Source: Botrytis cinerea B05.10 | Lineage: Eukaryota; Ascomycota; Leotiomycetes; Helotiales; Sclerotiniaceae | Reading direction: 5' to 3' | DNA: 64,000 nt | Assembly (NCBI RefSeq): GCF_000143535.2 | Contig: NC_037319.1 | Location: 1,798,001 to 1,862,000, forward strand | Shown here: in pieces, positions 11,341 to 23,382 of the stretch | How the letters are laid out: the number at the start of each line of letters is the position of its first letter | Numbering within the stretch: position 1 is the stretch's first letter | Notes under the pieces: generated by a model | The model's database searches: none | What the model was told of the DNA's origin: nothing | What the model saw: only the letters and a program-made list of their open reading frames with translations | Program-made: the position numbers and the translations under genes

Positions 11341-12777
11341 ATGACAGAATCTGGATATTTTAACATGGTCGAACCCACCTCATCAGCTCCCGAATATGAC
11401 CTCATGGAGGACTCCGGAGTTGTTTTCGAGGATGAAGATAATTTCCCAGATGAGACTCCAGGAGAGCGTCTCGGCGCTATCTTCGAAGATGATGAAAACA
11501 CTCATGATGAGACTGGAATTGTCTTCGAAGAGGAAGAGAGCACTCCAGAGGAAACGCCAGAAGACCGCCTCGCAGTGAAAAAACTAGATCTCAAGAAATG
11601 TGCTGAAGACATGGTTTCTGAGCATTCGGAAGCTGTGGCTCTTGCTGCATTGGCAAAGAAAATCGAATCAGGACTCAAGGAAGTCAACTCGAAGTTACTA
11701 GAGAAGAATGAAATTGTGCAATACTTCATCAAGAGAAATGGGCAATTATCAACTGAGATCCGGGAAGAAGAGACCAACATCAAATTCTTCAATTTAGAGT
11801 CATCACTTGGTATGAAGACACTAGAATGCGAGCAGCTGTCTGAGGAGAATCAAAAATTGGCAGAGAAAGTCAGACTTTACGAAGAAACCGTGAACCATAA
11901 AGGCAAAATCGACGTGGGTGCTTTACTAGTCGAAAATTCTGAATTGAAGCGCAAGCTTGAAAATTCGTCAACTCAACCAGATTTCGACTATGGTGCACCT
12001 CCACACGAAGAACTTCAAAGTGAAACCACCTTTGTCAATCCTGAAAGTCAAATTACAGAGTGGAAAGAAAATCCCAAGATCCAAGAATACATCGCCGAAA
12101 CTGTTCGCTCTGCTCTTAGTCAACAGCGAAAATCGATGAAGCATCTTTTCTTCGTCGGTCAACGCGTCCGCAACCGTTTCCTTGAGAGAAACTCTTCATA
12201 CGATCCCAAAGCCAAGGAACGCAACTCCATCTACGAATTGGGTAATTCAAGCGTTTATAACGGACGGCCCATTACCGATGCCACTCTCTTCTCTCATGTC
12301 CAGGGTATTGCATTTGAGAAACGCACAGATGAGGAAACTTTCAAGCAGTTGTACTGGGCAAGCTGGCAAACGGTTCTTCGTCTCCAAGATTGCGCCGAAT
12401 TTATCGAAATGCTCCGCTGGCATTCATCTGTCAAAGCCTGGCGTAAATCAGACTACATGGAAACCGACTTCTTCAAAACCTGGACCAAGAACATCGACAC
12501 AACATTCGAGGACATGGATCTCGACGCCGTGCGCGATTATTGCGGAAACATCACCCGTAAGAAGCTCAAAGCATGTTATCTAGATGAGAAGCGAAGAAAC
12601 ATGAAGGTTAGACGAAGCGTGGGATTGGGATCAGGCAATGGTAAGTCTGATTATCTTCCTTGTGCTTGTGATTGTGGAGAACAGATTCAGGTTCCACTTG
12701 AAACTATTGTTGCGAAAGTAGCAAAGTCCACTCGGGTATCGAGATTGCCGTTCGGCAGAAGAGATACTGTATCGTAA
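11341..12777 (+). CDS. Coiled-coil island-family protein, member A
   Basis: Unrecognised 478-residue protein, first of a local paralogous family. Residues about 25-78 carry three acidic repeats built on VFEDED/IFEDDEN/VFEEEES with DETPGERL/EETPEDRL ends. Residues about 85-210 form a Leu/Glu/Lys-rich coiled coil. The C-terminal half holds the family blocks in divergent form: R-x-R-N-x-F, then ERNSIYELGNSSVYNGRPITDA (equivalent of the GN-x-AAHGG-x-AD block), then DEETFKQLYWASWQT and FIEMLRW. There is no intron at the position shared by members D-G. Near 12642 a GTAAGT donor and a CAG acceptor 44 nt on would shorten the C-terminus; the unspliced frame is reported. No signal peptide or membrane span. 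Function unknown. Confidence 0.75.
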   Translation: MTESGYFNMVEPTSSAPEYDLMEDSGVVFEDEDNFPDETPGERLGAIFEDDENTHDETGIVFEEEESTPEETPEDRLAVKKLDLKKCAEDMVSEHSEAVALAALAKKIESGLKEVNSKLLEKNEIVQYFIKRNGQLSTEIREEETNIKFFNLESSLGMKTLECEQLSEENQKLAEKVRLYEETVNHKGKIDVGALLVENSELKRKLENSSTQPDFDYGAPPHEELQSETTFVNPESQITEWKENPKIQEYIAETVRSALSQQRKSMKHLFFVGQRVRNRFLERNSSYDPKAKERNSIYELGNSSVYNGRPITDATLFSHVQGIAFEKRTDEETFKQLYWASWQTVLRLQDCAEFIEMLRWHSSVKAWRKSDYMETDFFKTWTKNIDTTFEDMDLDAVRDYCGNITRKKLKACYLDEKRRNMKVRRSVGLGSGNGKSDYLPCACDCGEQIQVPLETIVAKVAKSTRVSRLPFGRRDTVS

Positions 12778-14258
12778 ACTATTTTTAAAGATGTTATATT
12801 ATATACTGAATGTGCGAAAAGTGGGTTTGTTTTTTGGAAGCGGGATGGAAGCTTCTGGAGGCGGGATGGAGATAAGAATGGAGGGAGGCATGGTTAAGAG
12901 TGTGCTTAGGTGGGCCATGCTGGCGTTGATTATGCTTTGTCAATTCATGCTCTGGATAGTGTGGTGGGTGGAGCAAAATGATTGGATTAGTTCCGGTCTG
13001 GAAGATTTGATGGACTTGGATTTTGAGCTTGATCTCGAATGGTGTGGATTGGGAACATTGGATTTGGAGGTGGAGGATGTGTTGGTATGTGTGAGAACTG
13101 GGTTGATGCTGGGGTGGTTGGTGGGTGAGTGTGCAGCGCTTACTGCACAGCGACGAGGTTGGAATTGGAACTGGAATTCCCCTCGCGTCGAGAACTCCTT
13201 GCGCAGTTTGTGCTTTTGGAAATGAGGGGAGAAAATATTGTTGGCGTGAAGCGTTAGAGAGAGTTCGCTGGCTTGAAGACATGACGCATGATGAAGCATC
13301 AATTTGAAACATGGAAACGAGAATGAGATATGGAATATGGATATGGATGGATTTACGACATTTATGATAACGAATTTGGCTACACGAAACTCATATTAGA
13401 CGGACGAAACCGATACACTTGCATAACGCTTGCATACGAATTTCCTTTAGAAAGCAACAGAAAATACCCAATGGATTAGGAGTTTTATTTCTCTTTTGTA
13501 TATAGTTTGATGATACTGAAGATTGGACGATTCAGATAGATGTTATTGACATTTTAGTCCACAGATGAGTCCATTATGATTTGCATGGAAACTGGAGGCT
13601 TCTTTGTGCTTTGAAGTGTGCCTCTAAGGTAGAACGTGGGAGTGTACGAATGTGATGACGAATGGAAGTACCTTCACTCAAGTCAAACACAAAATGATTA
13701 CCGAGAGTGAAAAATATGAGTATGGACTAAGACTGTAATGATATGGGGGTGAGTATTTTGGATACATATTCTGGAGTGAAAACAACGCCGAAGAAAGTTC
13801 ACGAAACCAGGGGAGGATCAAGTGCTTGGTACAAGTGTATCTGTCTGAAGTGAGCTCCGTGGGTAAATCATGTGATCGAGAGCAGTCGTGTCAATTACCT
13901 CTCACTGTCAATCACACTTATAGCGTTGTAGGGTTTTATTATTACAAGTTCGAACTCGCACAATGTGTGGGATAAACATTCAGTCATTCACGATGATGAT
14001 TTCGTTATTATTGTTTGTATTATTGCTGTCGCTTGTCCTTTTTACATGAGCCCACGAGATGAGAGCCATCGCCAACATCCTTAATTTTCGAACTTCACTT
14101 CAGCAAGCGAGTTATGGTATTTCATTTGGCTTAGCATGTTTTTAATTTGGAAGTACTTGTAGCCTTGCGAAATATAAGTTTCCCGCTTGCCGACTTCGTC
14201 TTGATTTTGACCCCCTCGCAGCATAAATCAAGACAAATTTTTCAGAACACGAAGCGCC
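12778..14258. other. Intergenic
   Basis: About 1.5 kb. Long frames at 12794-13312 exist on both strands but are low-complexity (Gly/Trp/Asp on one, His/Ser/Gln on the other) and look like 3' UTR composition. No gene supported. Confidence 0.5.
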
Positions 14259-16557
14259 ATGTCGTGGTCTACTCCCAATGGTAGCGACCGATGGGGAATC
14301 GATGATTCTTATTCATCTCCTCATCATCAAGCTTCAGGTGCGGAGTTTAAGAAAAATGACTGGGAATATCAGGCGACTTCACGTCATCTCACCATAACTA
14401 CAGACTTCCAGACCCAACGTCTGCAATCAAGGAGAAACTGAACACAAACAAAACCGAACTACTTAACCTTAAGAAAGAGATCCAGACCAAAGAAGAAGCA
14501 ATTCGCATCGATGAAAAGGCTTTCGAGCACGCAAAATCGGAACTGAATAACGCAGAAGCTCAATTGGTGGAGGAGACTGCATCTTTGGTAGCCACAAAAG
14601 GTGCGCACGACACACTTGTTGAAGAAATCCAGTCGCAAAATAATTATCTCGAAGCAATTCGGGGAGCCAAAAGTCTCCAGCAAGAACAACAAACATGGGA
14701 GCAATGTCTGATCAAAGAAAATAGGAAATTGAGGGAGGAAGTCAAGTCTTTACGAAAGCTCTTAGAGGACAATCTTAATCACTACAATCTTGAGGTTGTG
14801 ATAGTGAGAAAAGATATCGGTGTCCTAAAGTTTGAGCACCAAAGGCGTGAGTTATTTTGGGAGAATAAAAACCGAAACAAAGATCTGGAAGCGAAGGAAT
14901 AAGTTGCTGCTGCTGTGAAAGAGGCCGTGGAAAAAGCATTGAGCTGTAAGAGCGCAGAGTTTGATACTCTTGGTCTAGAGGTGCGAACGACTTTCCTTGA
15001 AAGTCATCGTGTGCGTGACCCAAGGGTTTTTGCTCCCACTCAAGCATTTGTTCCATATGAATCTAAATCGACTCATGATTTGATGTCGTTGCCGACATGA
15101 ATTTATATCTTGATTCTCAAATACCAGGATATCGTACCGATAGTGAAACATTTACTCGAATATATGGTATCAGATGGACTACTGCCGAAAAATTCAAGTG
15201 TTTTCCCCAGTTTGCCGATTTGTTAAACAAATATGCTTTAGCGAAGAGCCACTGCCCGCAAACATTCGAATATACGACGTTCTTCAAAGTTTGGTCACGC
15301 ATGGGTGTATGTTTCGATGAGGCTGATTTTGAAGAAGTTGCTGCATGAATGAAAAACGCCCGACAAACGTTCAAGACGACTGTCGATTCGAATCTCGCTC
15401 TTACTGAGATCAAAATAGCGCATGACATTGATAGCACTCAAACTTATGACAAAGCGCAAAGGAGGCGTGAATCGAATCGCATTATACTACAGGAAATACT
15501 ACAGAAGAAGGGGTTCTGTACAAAATTACGCGCGCTTCCACAACAAGCTGGCTTTGCAATCCGAAGTATTCATTTTGAATGGCTGAAGAGTCCGCAAGGA
15601 AGGGATATAACTATCATTGAGAAGGGAAGTGAGGTCGCAAATTATGCTGACGCTTTACTTGACGCTGTAATGTTTGTACCTGAGCTGTTTGATAACAAAT
15701 GCGAAACATATTATGACGACGAACTATACAAACAAACTTACCACCATTCTCCAATAGAGATTATTTCAATGGCTAGCTGTGATCACTCTAAGTCATTGAT
15801 CAACGTGATTAACTGGTTCGCTCGCATCAAACAATGGTGCACCAACCGAGATTATCTCAGGACGGATTTCGTTACAGAGAATGGGCAATTAGGCATATAC
15901 CCATTCACATCTCAGAAGCGCGATTGGCTGAAACTACCTAGGTGGGACTCTATCCTCCGAGACCTTGAAAGCCTGTACCTGAAGGAGGAAGATATGAACA
16001 AGAGAAAACATCAACGAGTCGATCAACCTACTTTCTTAAAAGTCGGTAAAGTTCAAGTCGGTGGACAAGAACTTTCAAGCAAGGATACTAATACAGCAGA
16101 GTCACCCGTCAGGAATAGGAGCCCAGCAGAAGAAATCTCGAAGCCTAGTATGAGTCGAAGTCAATATTTCAAGGATTAATTTGATACTCCTGCCACTCTT
16201 CGTGTTCCACATCACAATCCAATGCGTGAAGGTTTTAGCAGGACAACTAGAACTTGGGGAAGTATAGCAACAAGAGGAGGTAGGGCAACTAGGGGAAGCA
16301 GGGTAAGGGGAAGCAGGGTAAGCAGGAATGTTTCATCTCAGCACAGTATGAAAGTTCTGGATGTATCAGAATTGCAGAATTCGTTTAAAGCCAATATTTC
16401 CTCTTCGGAAGTACCAGGAACTGGAACCATTTCAAGTAGAAATATTCTTCCTCAAAAAAACTTTTTGGCGTGGGATGCACCCGAGATGCAGGTATCAGAT
16501 GAAAATCGCATCAGCTCTTGGGAAGTGTCGGATATTTCTGGGAGCAGATGGTCTTGA
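14259..16557 (+). pseudogene. Decayed island-family member B with two copies of the C-terminal domain
   Basis: A run of frames clearly related to member A but broken. The coiled-coil part (about 14430-14900) is followed by an in-frame TAA at 14900-14902, with the same frame continuing to about 15075. A frameshift near 15075-15095 is then needed to enter the domain frame, which holds DSETFTRIYGIRWTT and FADLLNKYA. An in-frame TGA at 15346-15348 interrupts it. A second domain copy follows (IIEKGSEVANYADALLDA, LYKQTYHHS, INVINWFARI, DYLRTDF), then a TAA at 16177-16179 and a basic RG/RS tail to 16557. The three stops are one C-to-T change from CAA, CGA and CAA. The N-terminus (14259-14441) is in another frame; an intron 14280-14372 could join it. 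Several small introns or sequencing errors are a less likely alternative. Confidence 0.7.
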
Positions 16558-17479
16558 AATGTATTAAGCGACGATGGAGTGATTCGGTGTATTATAATTT
16601 ACTTGCCTTGAGCTATCAAAAAAACAGTGTATTTGGATCATAGACAAGAATTAAAATAATAATTACAAAATACGATTCCCAAAAAAGATATCAAAAAGCT
16701 GAGTTTTACTCCGGTATTCCAGCATTGGCAAACAGCATTCGATTGCTTTGTGAGACTAATCATGTGACGCTAATTGTCTGCTTGTGGTTACGAGAGTTTG
16801 TGCAAACTGCTTGATAGGTCTGTCCTAACAAATTTCCCTTCCATAAAAGTATCTCTTCCTCTGTGCAGTCCGCAGTGCACACACAGCCCACAACTTTATC
16901 CTAAAATTTAACCACTTTAACACTCAGCCAGTATCATAATGAGGTCTCCTAATAAGTTCAAATCGACATGTTCTATGCCATCGAGATGTAAAATATGGCA
17001 ATTAATTCACTCTTCACACACCTCACTTCTCAACTCGGCATAAAATTTCTCCGCAAATTTTCGTTTGTCCCAAGATATCTCGTCTCGTCTGCTCTGTTTA
17101 TTCTGCTCGCAACCCACGAAACCTTTCGACAACACCGAAACCGGCCGGGAGTGTACTATCTCTTGTATATATTTATCAAATCCGCGGATTGATCTTTGCG
17201 ACTTCAGTCTTGGTGGCATAATCTCTCAATTTCACTTTCTCTTGTTGTCGCTTTCACGAATCGCACCACAACAAATTGTTTATCGATGTCTTTGGCTCAA
17301 TCGATGTACAAAGACTGACGACACTCTTCAATACTGCGCCTTTGATTTGTTTCTCGATTGAAACCGTGCTTTAGTCTCTACAGATCTGGGGTTGTTGGCA
17401 GATTTGCTTCATATCATCTTACAACATTTCTATAATCAGGAGAGCAAGCAGTCTTTAAATTTTCCAAATAAAATCACGT
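16558..17479. other. Intergenic
   Basis: About 0.9 kb between two decayed family members. AT-rich, with no open frame showing family or other motifs. Confidence 0.5.
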
Positions 17480-18800
17480 TTGGAACATCATAAGATGGAA
17501 GAGAAATATTTCTTCTCCGCATTGAAGGTATCGCTTAAATTTCCATCCCATCATGAACCTCTGAAAGTTGCCAGTAGCAAATTCTACAAGCTTCAGGAGA
17601 ATATAGCAGTACAAAAACAAACTATCAACGAAAGCACAATATTATTCGATTCAAAATCTTAAGGCTTGGCATGAAGGTGCTCGCGAAATGGTAGGTCTTC
17701 AGTTGAACTGGCAAGAAAGATGGAAGAAGCTATGGACAGCTTATTCATATCAAGCTAAGGAGCCCAAGGCTTTTAAGTAGGCTGATACACTTGAGGGGAT
17801 TTCAAATCAATTTGTTGCACTCAAGAGCACCATATCAGCTCGATATCAAATCATCAGACGGAAAGATAAACTTATTGAGGAAATGGGCCTTACTATAGCA
17901 AACAAAGACTTGTTGCTTTCAAGTGCGGATCCCAATGCCCTACCAATTTATGCGGACATCAAGGTAGCTAATCTTAGCGGGCTCGTGTATGGAAAGTATA
18001 AAGTCTTTTCAGGTAGGGCATTCAGTAAACCATACTATTGCTTCAAATAATGTTCCGCAGATATCGTTTCTTTTTTCGTGTCAACAACGTGCAAGTGGAA
18101 ATAATGGGAAGGACGATCAACTATTGTGTCATCAGTTTCTTCATTAGCCAGCTAATTCGCTTTTCTGGGAAGTACGATCATGTCAAAGCTGCATATTAGC
18201 AACTGATGATCACGGAGTCACTCAAGAATTCGGTGTACGAGATAGGACTGAAGGTTCGAGCTCGCGAGATGGAGAACGCTATCGCTACCAGAACTAGTTT
18301 TGCTCCTAGGGAGAAATTCACAAGCCCTGGAAACCACGCTGCACATGCTGCAGATGCATTCGCAGATGCTCAGATGGTTCTCGAAACTGACTCTAAGACT
18401 GAAATTGGGCGTGTGATTTCGGGCAAGCGGGAGCAATTCAAGCTTACATGCCTTGTAGCGCCAGAAACAGTCATTAAATTTGCGAGTGTGTGGAATGACT
18501 TGTATTTTATCAAATTCATACAGCTCTTAAATCTCTATCAAGACTTGAAGATGTGGCATCATGAGGGGATCGGAATTTGAGAATTTGCCACCAGGAGATA
18601 CGTTATTACACGCCTCATCAACAGACAACAGAGTATATTCTTTGGAAAAACTTCCCAATGCGGAAGTATTTGATATAGACGAAACAGCATTCAAGAAATT
18701 CGACGAGCTATATAATGTCTCTAGAGAGCTTAGAGATAAGTGCAGGAAGCTTCGTCGTGAAAACCCCAAGGAGCTTAGAAGAAATATCTCGTGGGACTAA
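17480..18800 (+). pseudogene. Decayed island-family member C
   Basis: Fragments in several frames. 17480-17662 opens with a short helical segment. A frameshift at about 17661 leads to a long helical frame that carries a TAG at 17778-17780 (one C-to-T change from CAG) and runs to about 18010. 18206-18580 holds the recognisable family block: basic GLKVRARE, then GNHAAHAADAFADAQ, then a FIQLLNLY core. A further frameshift near 18575 enters the frame ending at 18800. The match of the GN-x-AAH...AD block to members D-H is the reason for the family call. No continuous coding path could be built with plausible introns. Confidence 0.65.
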
Positions 18801-20804
18801 CGCGCTTCGCCGAGAGATTTCACATTCGTCTTTTTCCATTACCCGAAGAGGTTTGAGGGTAAGTTTAAAATGATCACAGATACTTATGGCATGTTAAAAA
18901 CCTCGCATTGTAGGATATTATTAAAGCTGGCTGACATTCAAAAAGGTGATCAGTCTTGTTAACTAGTGATTTCAGTTCATCATGTGCATTTTCAACTTCT
19001 TGCTGTTCAACATTCAGTGAAAATTTTGTCTTTCACTTACGATACTCTGTTCAATGGCCGCCTAGAATAACGAGATGACTTGAGTCTTATTTGAAAAAGG
19101 GTCAAGCAAAATTGAGAGGAACATGGTAGCATTCGAGCGTCAATGCAATACTTCAGATAAAAGTACATAATCTAGCTCTTCGGTTCAATGTTTGTCTCAC
19201 AAATTACAAAAGTCTCTGTCGAATGTAAAACTTTGACATTTTCCACATTATTTTCTTTATCCAACCTTGTTTAACCATCAGCATTTCTCCCAAACAAGAG
19301 TGGCCAATTTTGTGAATTTCTGATCACAGCTATAGGATGAAGGAACAATGGCATACCCATAACAGTGGGGGATCTTTCATTTTTGGGCTTGTGATAATTT
19401 TTCTCGAGACTAACCATACTCTGAGGGTGGCATCAAATCACCTACCTAGAACGAAGGTTAGCAGAAAAGGAGATGGAACTGGAGCGCTGTACAATATGTC
19501 ACTCCCAGGAACTGATCTTATCACAAAGCAAATACAGAACTGATGCTGGGAGGCTCCAGAAGGTCATTAGTCTCATTGCGGAGAAATATTCAAAAACCGC
19601 AGAGAAGGAATTGGCTCTTTCCAGATCAAGATGTCATAATAGTGTCTATAAGTTCATTAGCTCTCTGCATGTTATATTTCGTTCACACAGTTTCACGAGA
19701 TAGGATGCTAATGTCTCTCAAACAGGTAGGCGGAATGACTATGTATACGACGATAGAAGTATGAAGAAGACTAGTATATGGCATGGCTGAAGTGATGATA
19801 TGCCATAAATTCATTATGAAATGGCTCAATATTTAGCAGTAGATTCTGGAAACTGTCTCGTAGAACTAATCACTTGAATTCATATAATCTTGAGCTGAGA
19901 TATGACACAGCCCGATCTGAGTATACGAGGACATCCTAAGCTATAATTGAACTGCCCGAAATAAGTTGTTACCCATGGCCAATTGAACAGAGCATTTCTA
20001 CCATGTTGAATTTTTCTTTCTATGTAAAGGTTGACCCAGACTGACTCTTGCTAATTCCTTCTCTTGATCCAGATTTCCAGTTCACGATGTATCAGTCTTT
20101 ATTCTTTATCTTATCCCATTTTCTTCTTACCACTACCTGACAACCTTGCCTTTTTGCGAAACACACCATGATGAAAGACACGAACTTAGTGGCACTATGT
20201 TGGAAAGTGTCCACGTGTTATGCTGTTGGAAGTTCTGCCTTCAAATATATATATATACTGCGACCTATAAAATAGATGATTCAGCTTTATCAGTACATTA
20301 TTACATGCTTCATCATAGATATTTGTTTGGATGTCTTGTTTATCTCTGTTCTTCACAATCCTTCATATGTACCTATGTCTCCACCTCGCAATATTGATAA
20401 ATCTTTGTTACATTTGAAATTGACTTGTTCCCACCATATTCACTAATTGAAGAGAGTCACAAGGTTGTCAGCACCCGAGATTGCATTATTTAGTGAAATA
20501 AAGGGGTAATCTCGGGATCACATAACCTTGTATGACTTCAGCTGTATGCTCAGGAAACGGGAACTTCTAAAATAAACACCGAAAGAATCATACTCGAATG
20601 ATCTTTACACTATTTTCACTTCCTTTCGTTTGAGACTACAATATAAACTTTGATTGCGATAATATGAACACAACTCCCTATCAATTCCTGAAACCTGCCT
20701 CTTTCACACTACCTCAAGTTTTTCTCCGATGCGGTGACAGCCTTACTTCTACACTACTCAGAACTTACTTCCAAATATATTCTATCTTTTGGGTAATTTT
20801 TAAG
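18801..20804. other. Intergenic, possible further relics
   Basis: About 2 kb. Short frames at 19337-19543 and 19473-19764 are helical but match no family block. No gene claimed. The stretch 20220-20400 is AT-rich. Confidence 0.4.
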
Positions 20805-22246
20805 ATGTCAGCTTCACAATCATCTTCCCGAAACAAAGAAGTCTCGGTCAATGACGACATTATCGATTTTAATGAGATCCCCGAAGCAGACCGAACAAAT
20901 TTCCTGATAGATCTCACAAATGGTTTCTTCAACTTGAGTTTAATTCCTGAAGAAAAACAAGAAGAAGTCATTCGTAGGCTCGAGGTGGCGTTCAACAAGA
21001 AAGGGAGTACCGGGGATGCAGCAGACAAACACCCCAACACCATCAAACTCGAATTATATAGAGCAGAAATTACCACGAATACTATCCCCTTATCAATGAG
21101 CGAAGGGGCAGATAGGATAAGTTTTGTGGAACATCAAAGGCGCATAACGAAATTGACTCATCAGGATCACGACTTTACTTCCGAAAGAATCCCTGATCAG
21201 AAAAATCACCATGTTAAGGAGCCGATCAAGCCTAGTACCAAGCCTATCTTAGATAATTCGAAGGAAACAGAATTGGGGATCGCTCGCAAGGAGTTGAGAG
21301 AAGCGGAAATGATTATCCAGAAACAAGACACCAAGAATGCCCAGCTACTTGAATGGAAGAATCAGAACAGTCTGCTTGTTGAGAATATGGCGAAGGATTA
21401 TGCAACATCACTCCAGTCAAAGAATATGGAGATTGCCAACCTCCGAAATTCTTCCATCACAGATCTCGCATCTCTCAAAAGAAAGTACGAGTCACTAATC
21501 GAAGTTGCAATCCACATACTTGGCCGCAAGAAAGAGCTTTCCAAGCCAGGCAATCTGAGAAATTCACCCCTGATCGAGGAAGGCAACTCTGCTGCTCACG
21601 GTGGAAGGTCAGTTTCTTTTATCAGTGCATAACCGATGTCAACTTACTAATCAATCTTATAGATGCCTAGCAGACTTGCAAAGAATGGAAATCAAGCCTA
21701 TGGATGGCGATTCAGACTGGTTTGAAAATGCGTATAGCGTAACAGTCGAGGGTGCTCAAAGCTTCAAAGGAAGTTCCGCATTTCGAAAGCTCATTAATAT
21801 GCGATTCGACCTGCGAAATCTCGAACACATTGATCTGCAAATTATCAGCGAATTTGAGACTACGTTCCAGAAAATAAAGACGCAAATCAACGAAAGTCTA
21901 CCCGCAGAAGGCGAGACCGATGAAGATGATGCATGTATCATGGAAGTGCTACTATTGAAGGACCCAGTTGCAAAGGTATTGTTTCAGGAAGTTTGCAGCA
22001 AATGGGTCGCAGCAGTTGATAGAGATCAGACCACTCGCAAAGAGATCATGAAGGATCTGTGAGTAACGCTGATGCCCATCCTATTTTTCTGGTATGCTAA
22101 TTAGACACAAAAACAGCAAAGCGATGTCTTTCGGACGCAAATCATACCTGTCTGGAAGAACAAACCGTTCTAGATGGAACAAAGGTAGCAGAATTATGGG
22201 AACTATCAGCGAGGGAGTGAAGAGTGCGATGGAGAAGATCCTCTAG
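20805..22246 (+). CDS. Coiled-coil island-family protein, member D
   Basis: Exons 20805-21607, 21663-22058 and 22117-22246 give 442 residues; both introns are phase 2 with GTCAGT/GTGAGT donors. Layout: Ser-rich start, acidic helical segment (about 15-70), Lys/Glu coiled coil (about 140-235), then IHILGRKKELSKP, EEGNSAAHGG (about 258-267) directly at the first intron, CLADLQRM, DWFENAYSVT, FRKLINMRFDLR and a basic third-exon tail (FGRKSYLSGR) ending in an amphipathic helix. Intron positions and the LINMR core are shared with members F and G. An in-frame ATG at 20664 would add 47 residues with a hydrophobic stretch; 20805 is preferred because other members begin with short polar N-termini. No known family recognised. 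Confidence 0.75.
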
Positions 22247-22634
22247 GTCGGAGTCTAGTCAGTCACCTTGGTGTGGAAATAGCTGGCCTGTGATGAGAGA
22301 CATTATTCATTTTCTGATAACTCACGACTGTATGAGGACAGTTTACACGATACACATGGTTCATATTGAGAAACAAATGAATAACTGTTTCTATGAAATC
22401 TTCTACTTACTTACACTTATGATTTGAAACTAAAAAGTGAAGAGAACTACGATGAATAGCAATATCGATATGCAGAGTTTTTTCAAACAATATGAATTAT
22501 GAAGCTGGTTAGTATATACTACAAGAAAAGCTCAATCCGGATGTTCTCAAAGTAGGATTAGTCGTCACTCATTACGCAGACAATGATACGACCGCCATCG
22601 CTTGTGAGTAGAATCCCTCGAAAATCAGAACCTA
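22247..22634. other. Intergenic
   Basis: About 390 bp between the stop of member D and the left end of TIR element 1. Nothing recognisable. Confidence 0.5.
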
Positions 22635-23382
22635 CAGTACTAGGGCACAGATAGTTGTCGCTCAATAAAATCACACCTAAAAGAGCCATTTTACTACTTT
22701 TATTTTATATAAAATTAACAACTTTGAATAAGTAACTTTATTTGAATTTTATTATATATATTATTTAGATATTGTAAAAGAGTAGAAGGTGGTAATGGTC
22801 ACACAAGAAAAGCCTTCGCATAGAGCAAGTGGCTACACAGAGTAAAATGGGGTGAATCACTACATCGCGACAGCGAGGTGAGGGAGGCGGTAAGAGTTAG
22901 GCACTCAATTCTTCAAGAGACAACTTTGGGAGGTGGGAAATTCCATGATTCTTTTAGTCTATAGAAGAGAAGCTATAAATACTAAATACTGGTAGCACGT
23001 GACCCTGAAGTCACGTGTTTTCAATCTCACAATATTAATATTTAAAGAATCAAATTTTTGAAACTTTTTAAAATTATTTAAGTTGTTATTTATATTATTA
23101 AAAAATGAAATTATAAAACTTTAGGATTTTCGCTTATTTTATCAATAAATTTCAGTATTTTCAATAAAGTTTTTTTTGAAAATTTTAATTGCATATTCTA
23201 TTATATATAAAGATAAATAAACTATTTGATTTTTTATATAATTGAATTGGTTTTTAATACAATTATTTAATTATATATATATATAGTAGAGTATATATGA
23301 TTAAAACTATAAAACAAAAGTAGCAAAACGATTGTTTTAGGTGTGATTTTGATGAGCGACCATTATCTGTGCTCGGTGACTG
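22635..23382. mobile_element. AT-rich TIR element 1 (MITE-like or decayed Tc1/mariner-type transposon)
   Basis: 748 bp bounded by inverted repeats of about 80 bp (22635-22716 and 23301-23382). The ends read CAGTACTAGGGCACAGATA on the left and, reverse complemented, CAGTCACCGAGCACAGATA on the right, followed by a near-identical GTCGCTCA..AAAATCACACC block. Many of the mismatches are A/G or C/T. Each end is flanked by TA (22633-22634 and 23383-23384), as expected for a TA target duplication. The interior is extremely AT-rich with no coding capacity, consistent with repeat-induced point mutation of a former transposon. The CAGT terminus recalls pogo-type elements, but no transposase remains to confirm it. 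Confidence 0.8.

Noticed and set aside
12794..13312. Long overlapping ORFs on both strands after member A
   Set aside because: Low-complexity composition (Trp/Gly/Asp or His/Gln/Ser) without motifs; fits 3' UTR or spacer sequence.
13940..13970. GTTCGAACTC resembling a tRNA T-loop
   Set aside because: No matching acceptor stem, anticodon arm or A-box nearby.
19337..19764. Short plus-strand frames with a CTICHSQE string
   Set aside because: A single C-x-x-C pair and weak helical character are not enough to call a zinc finger or a family relic.
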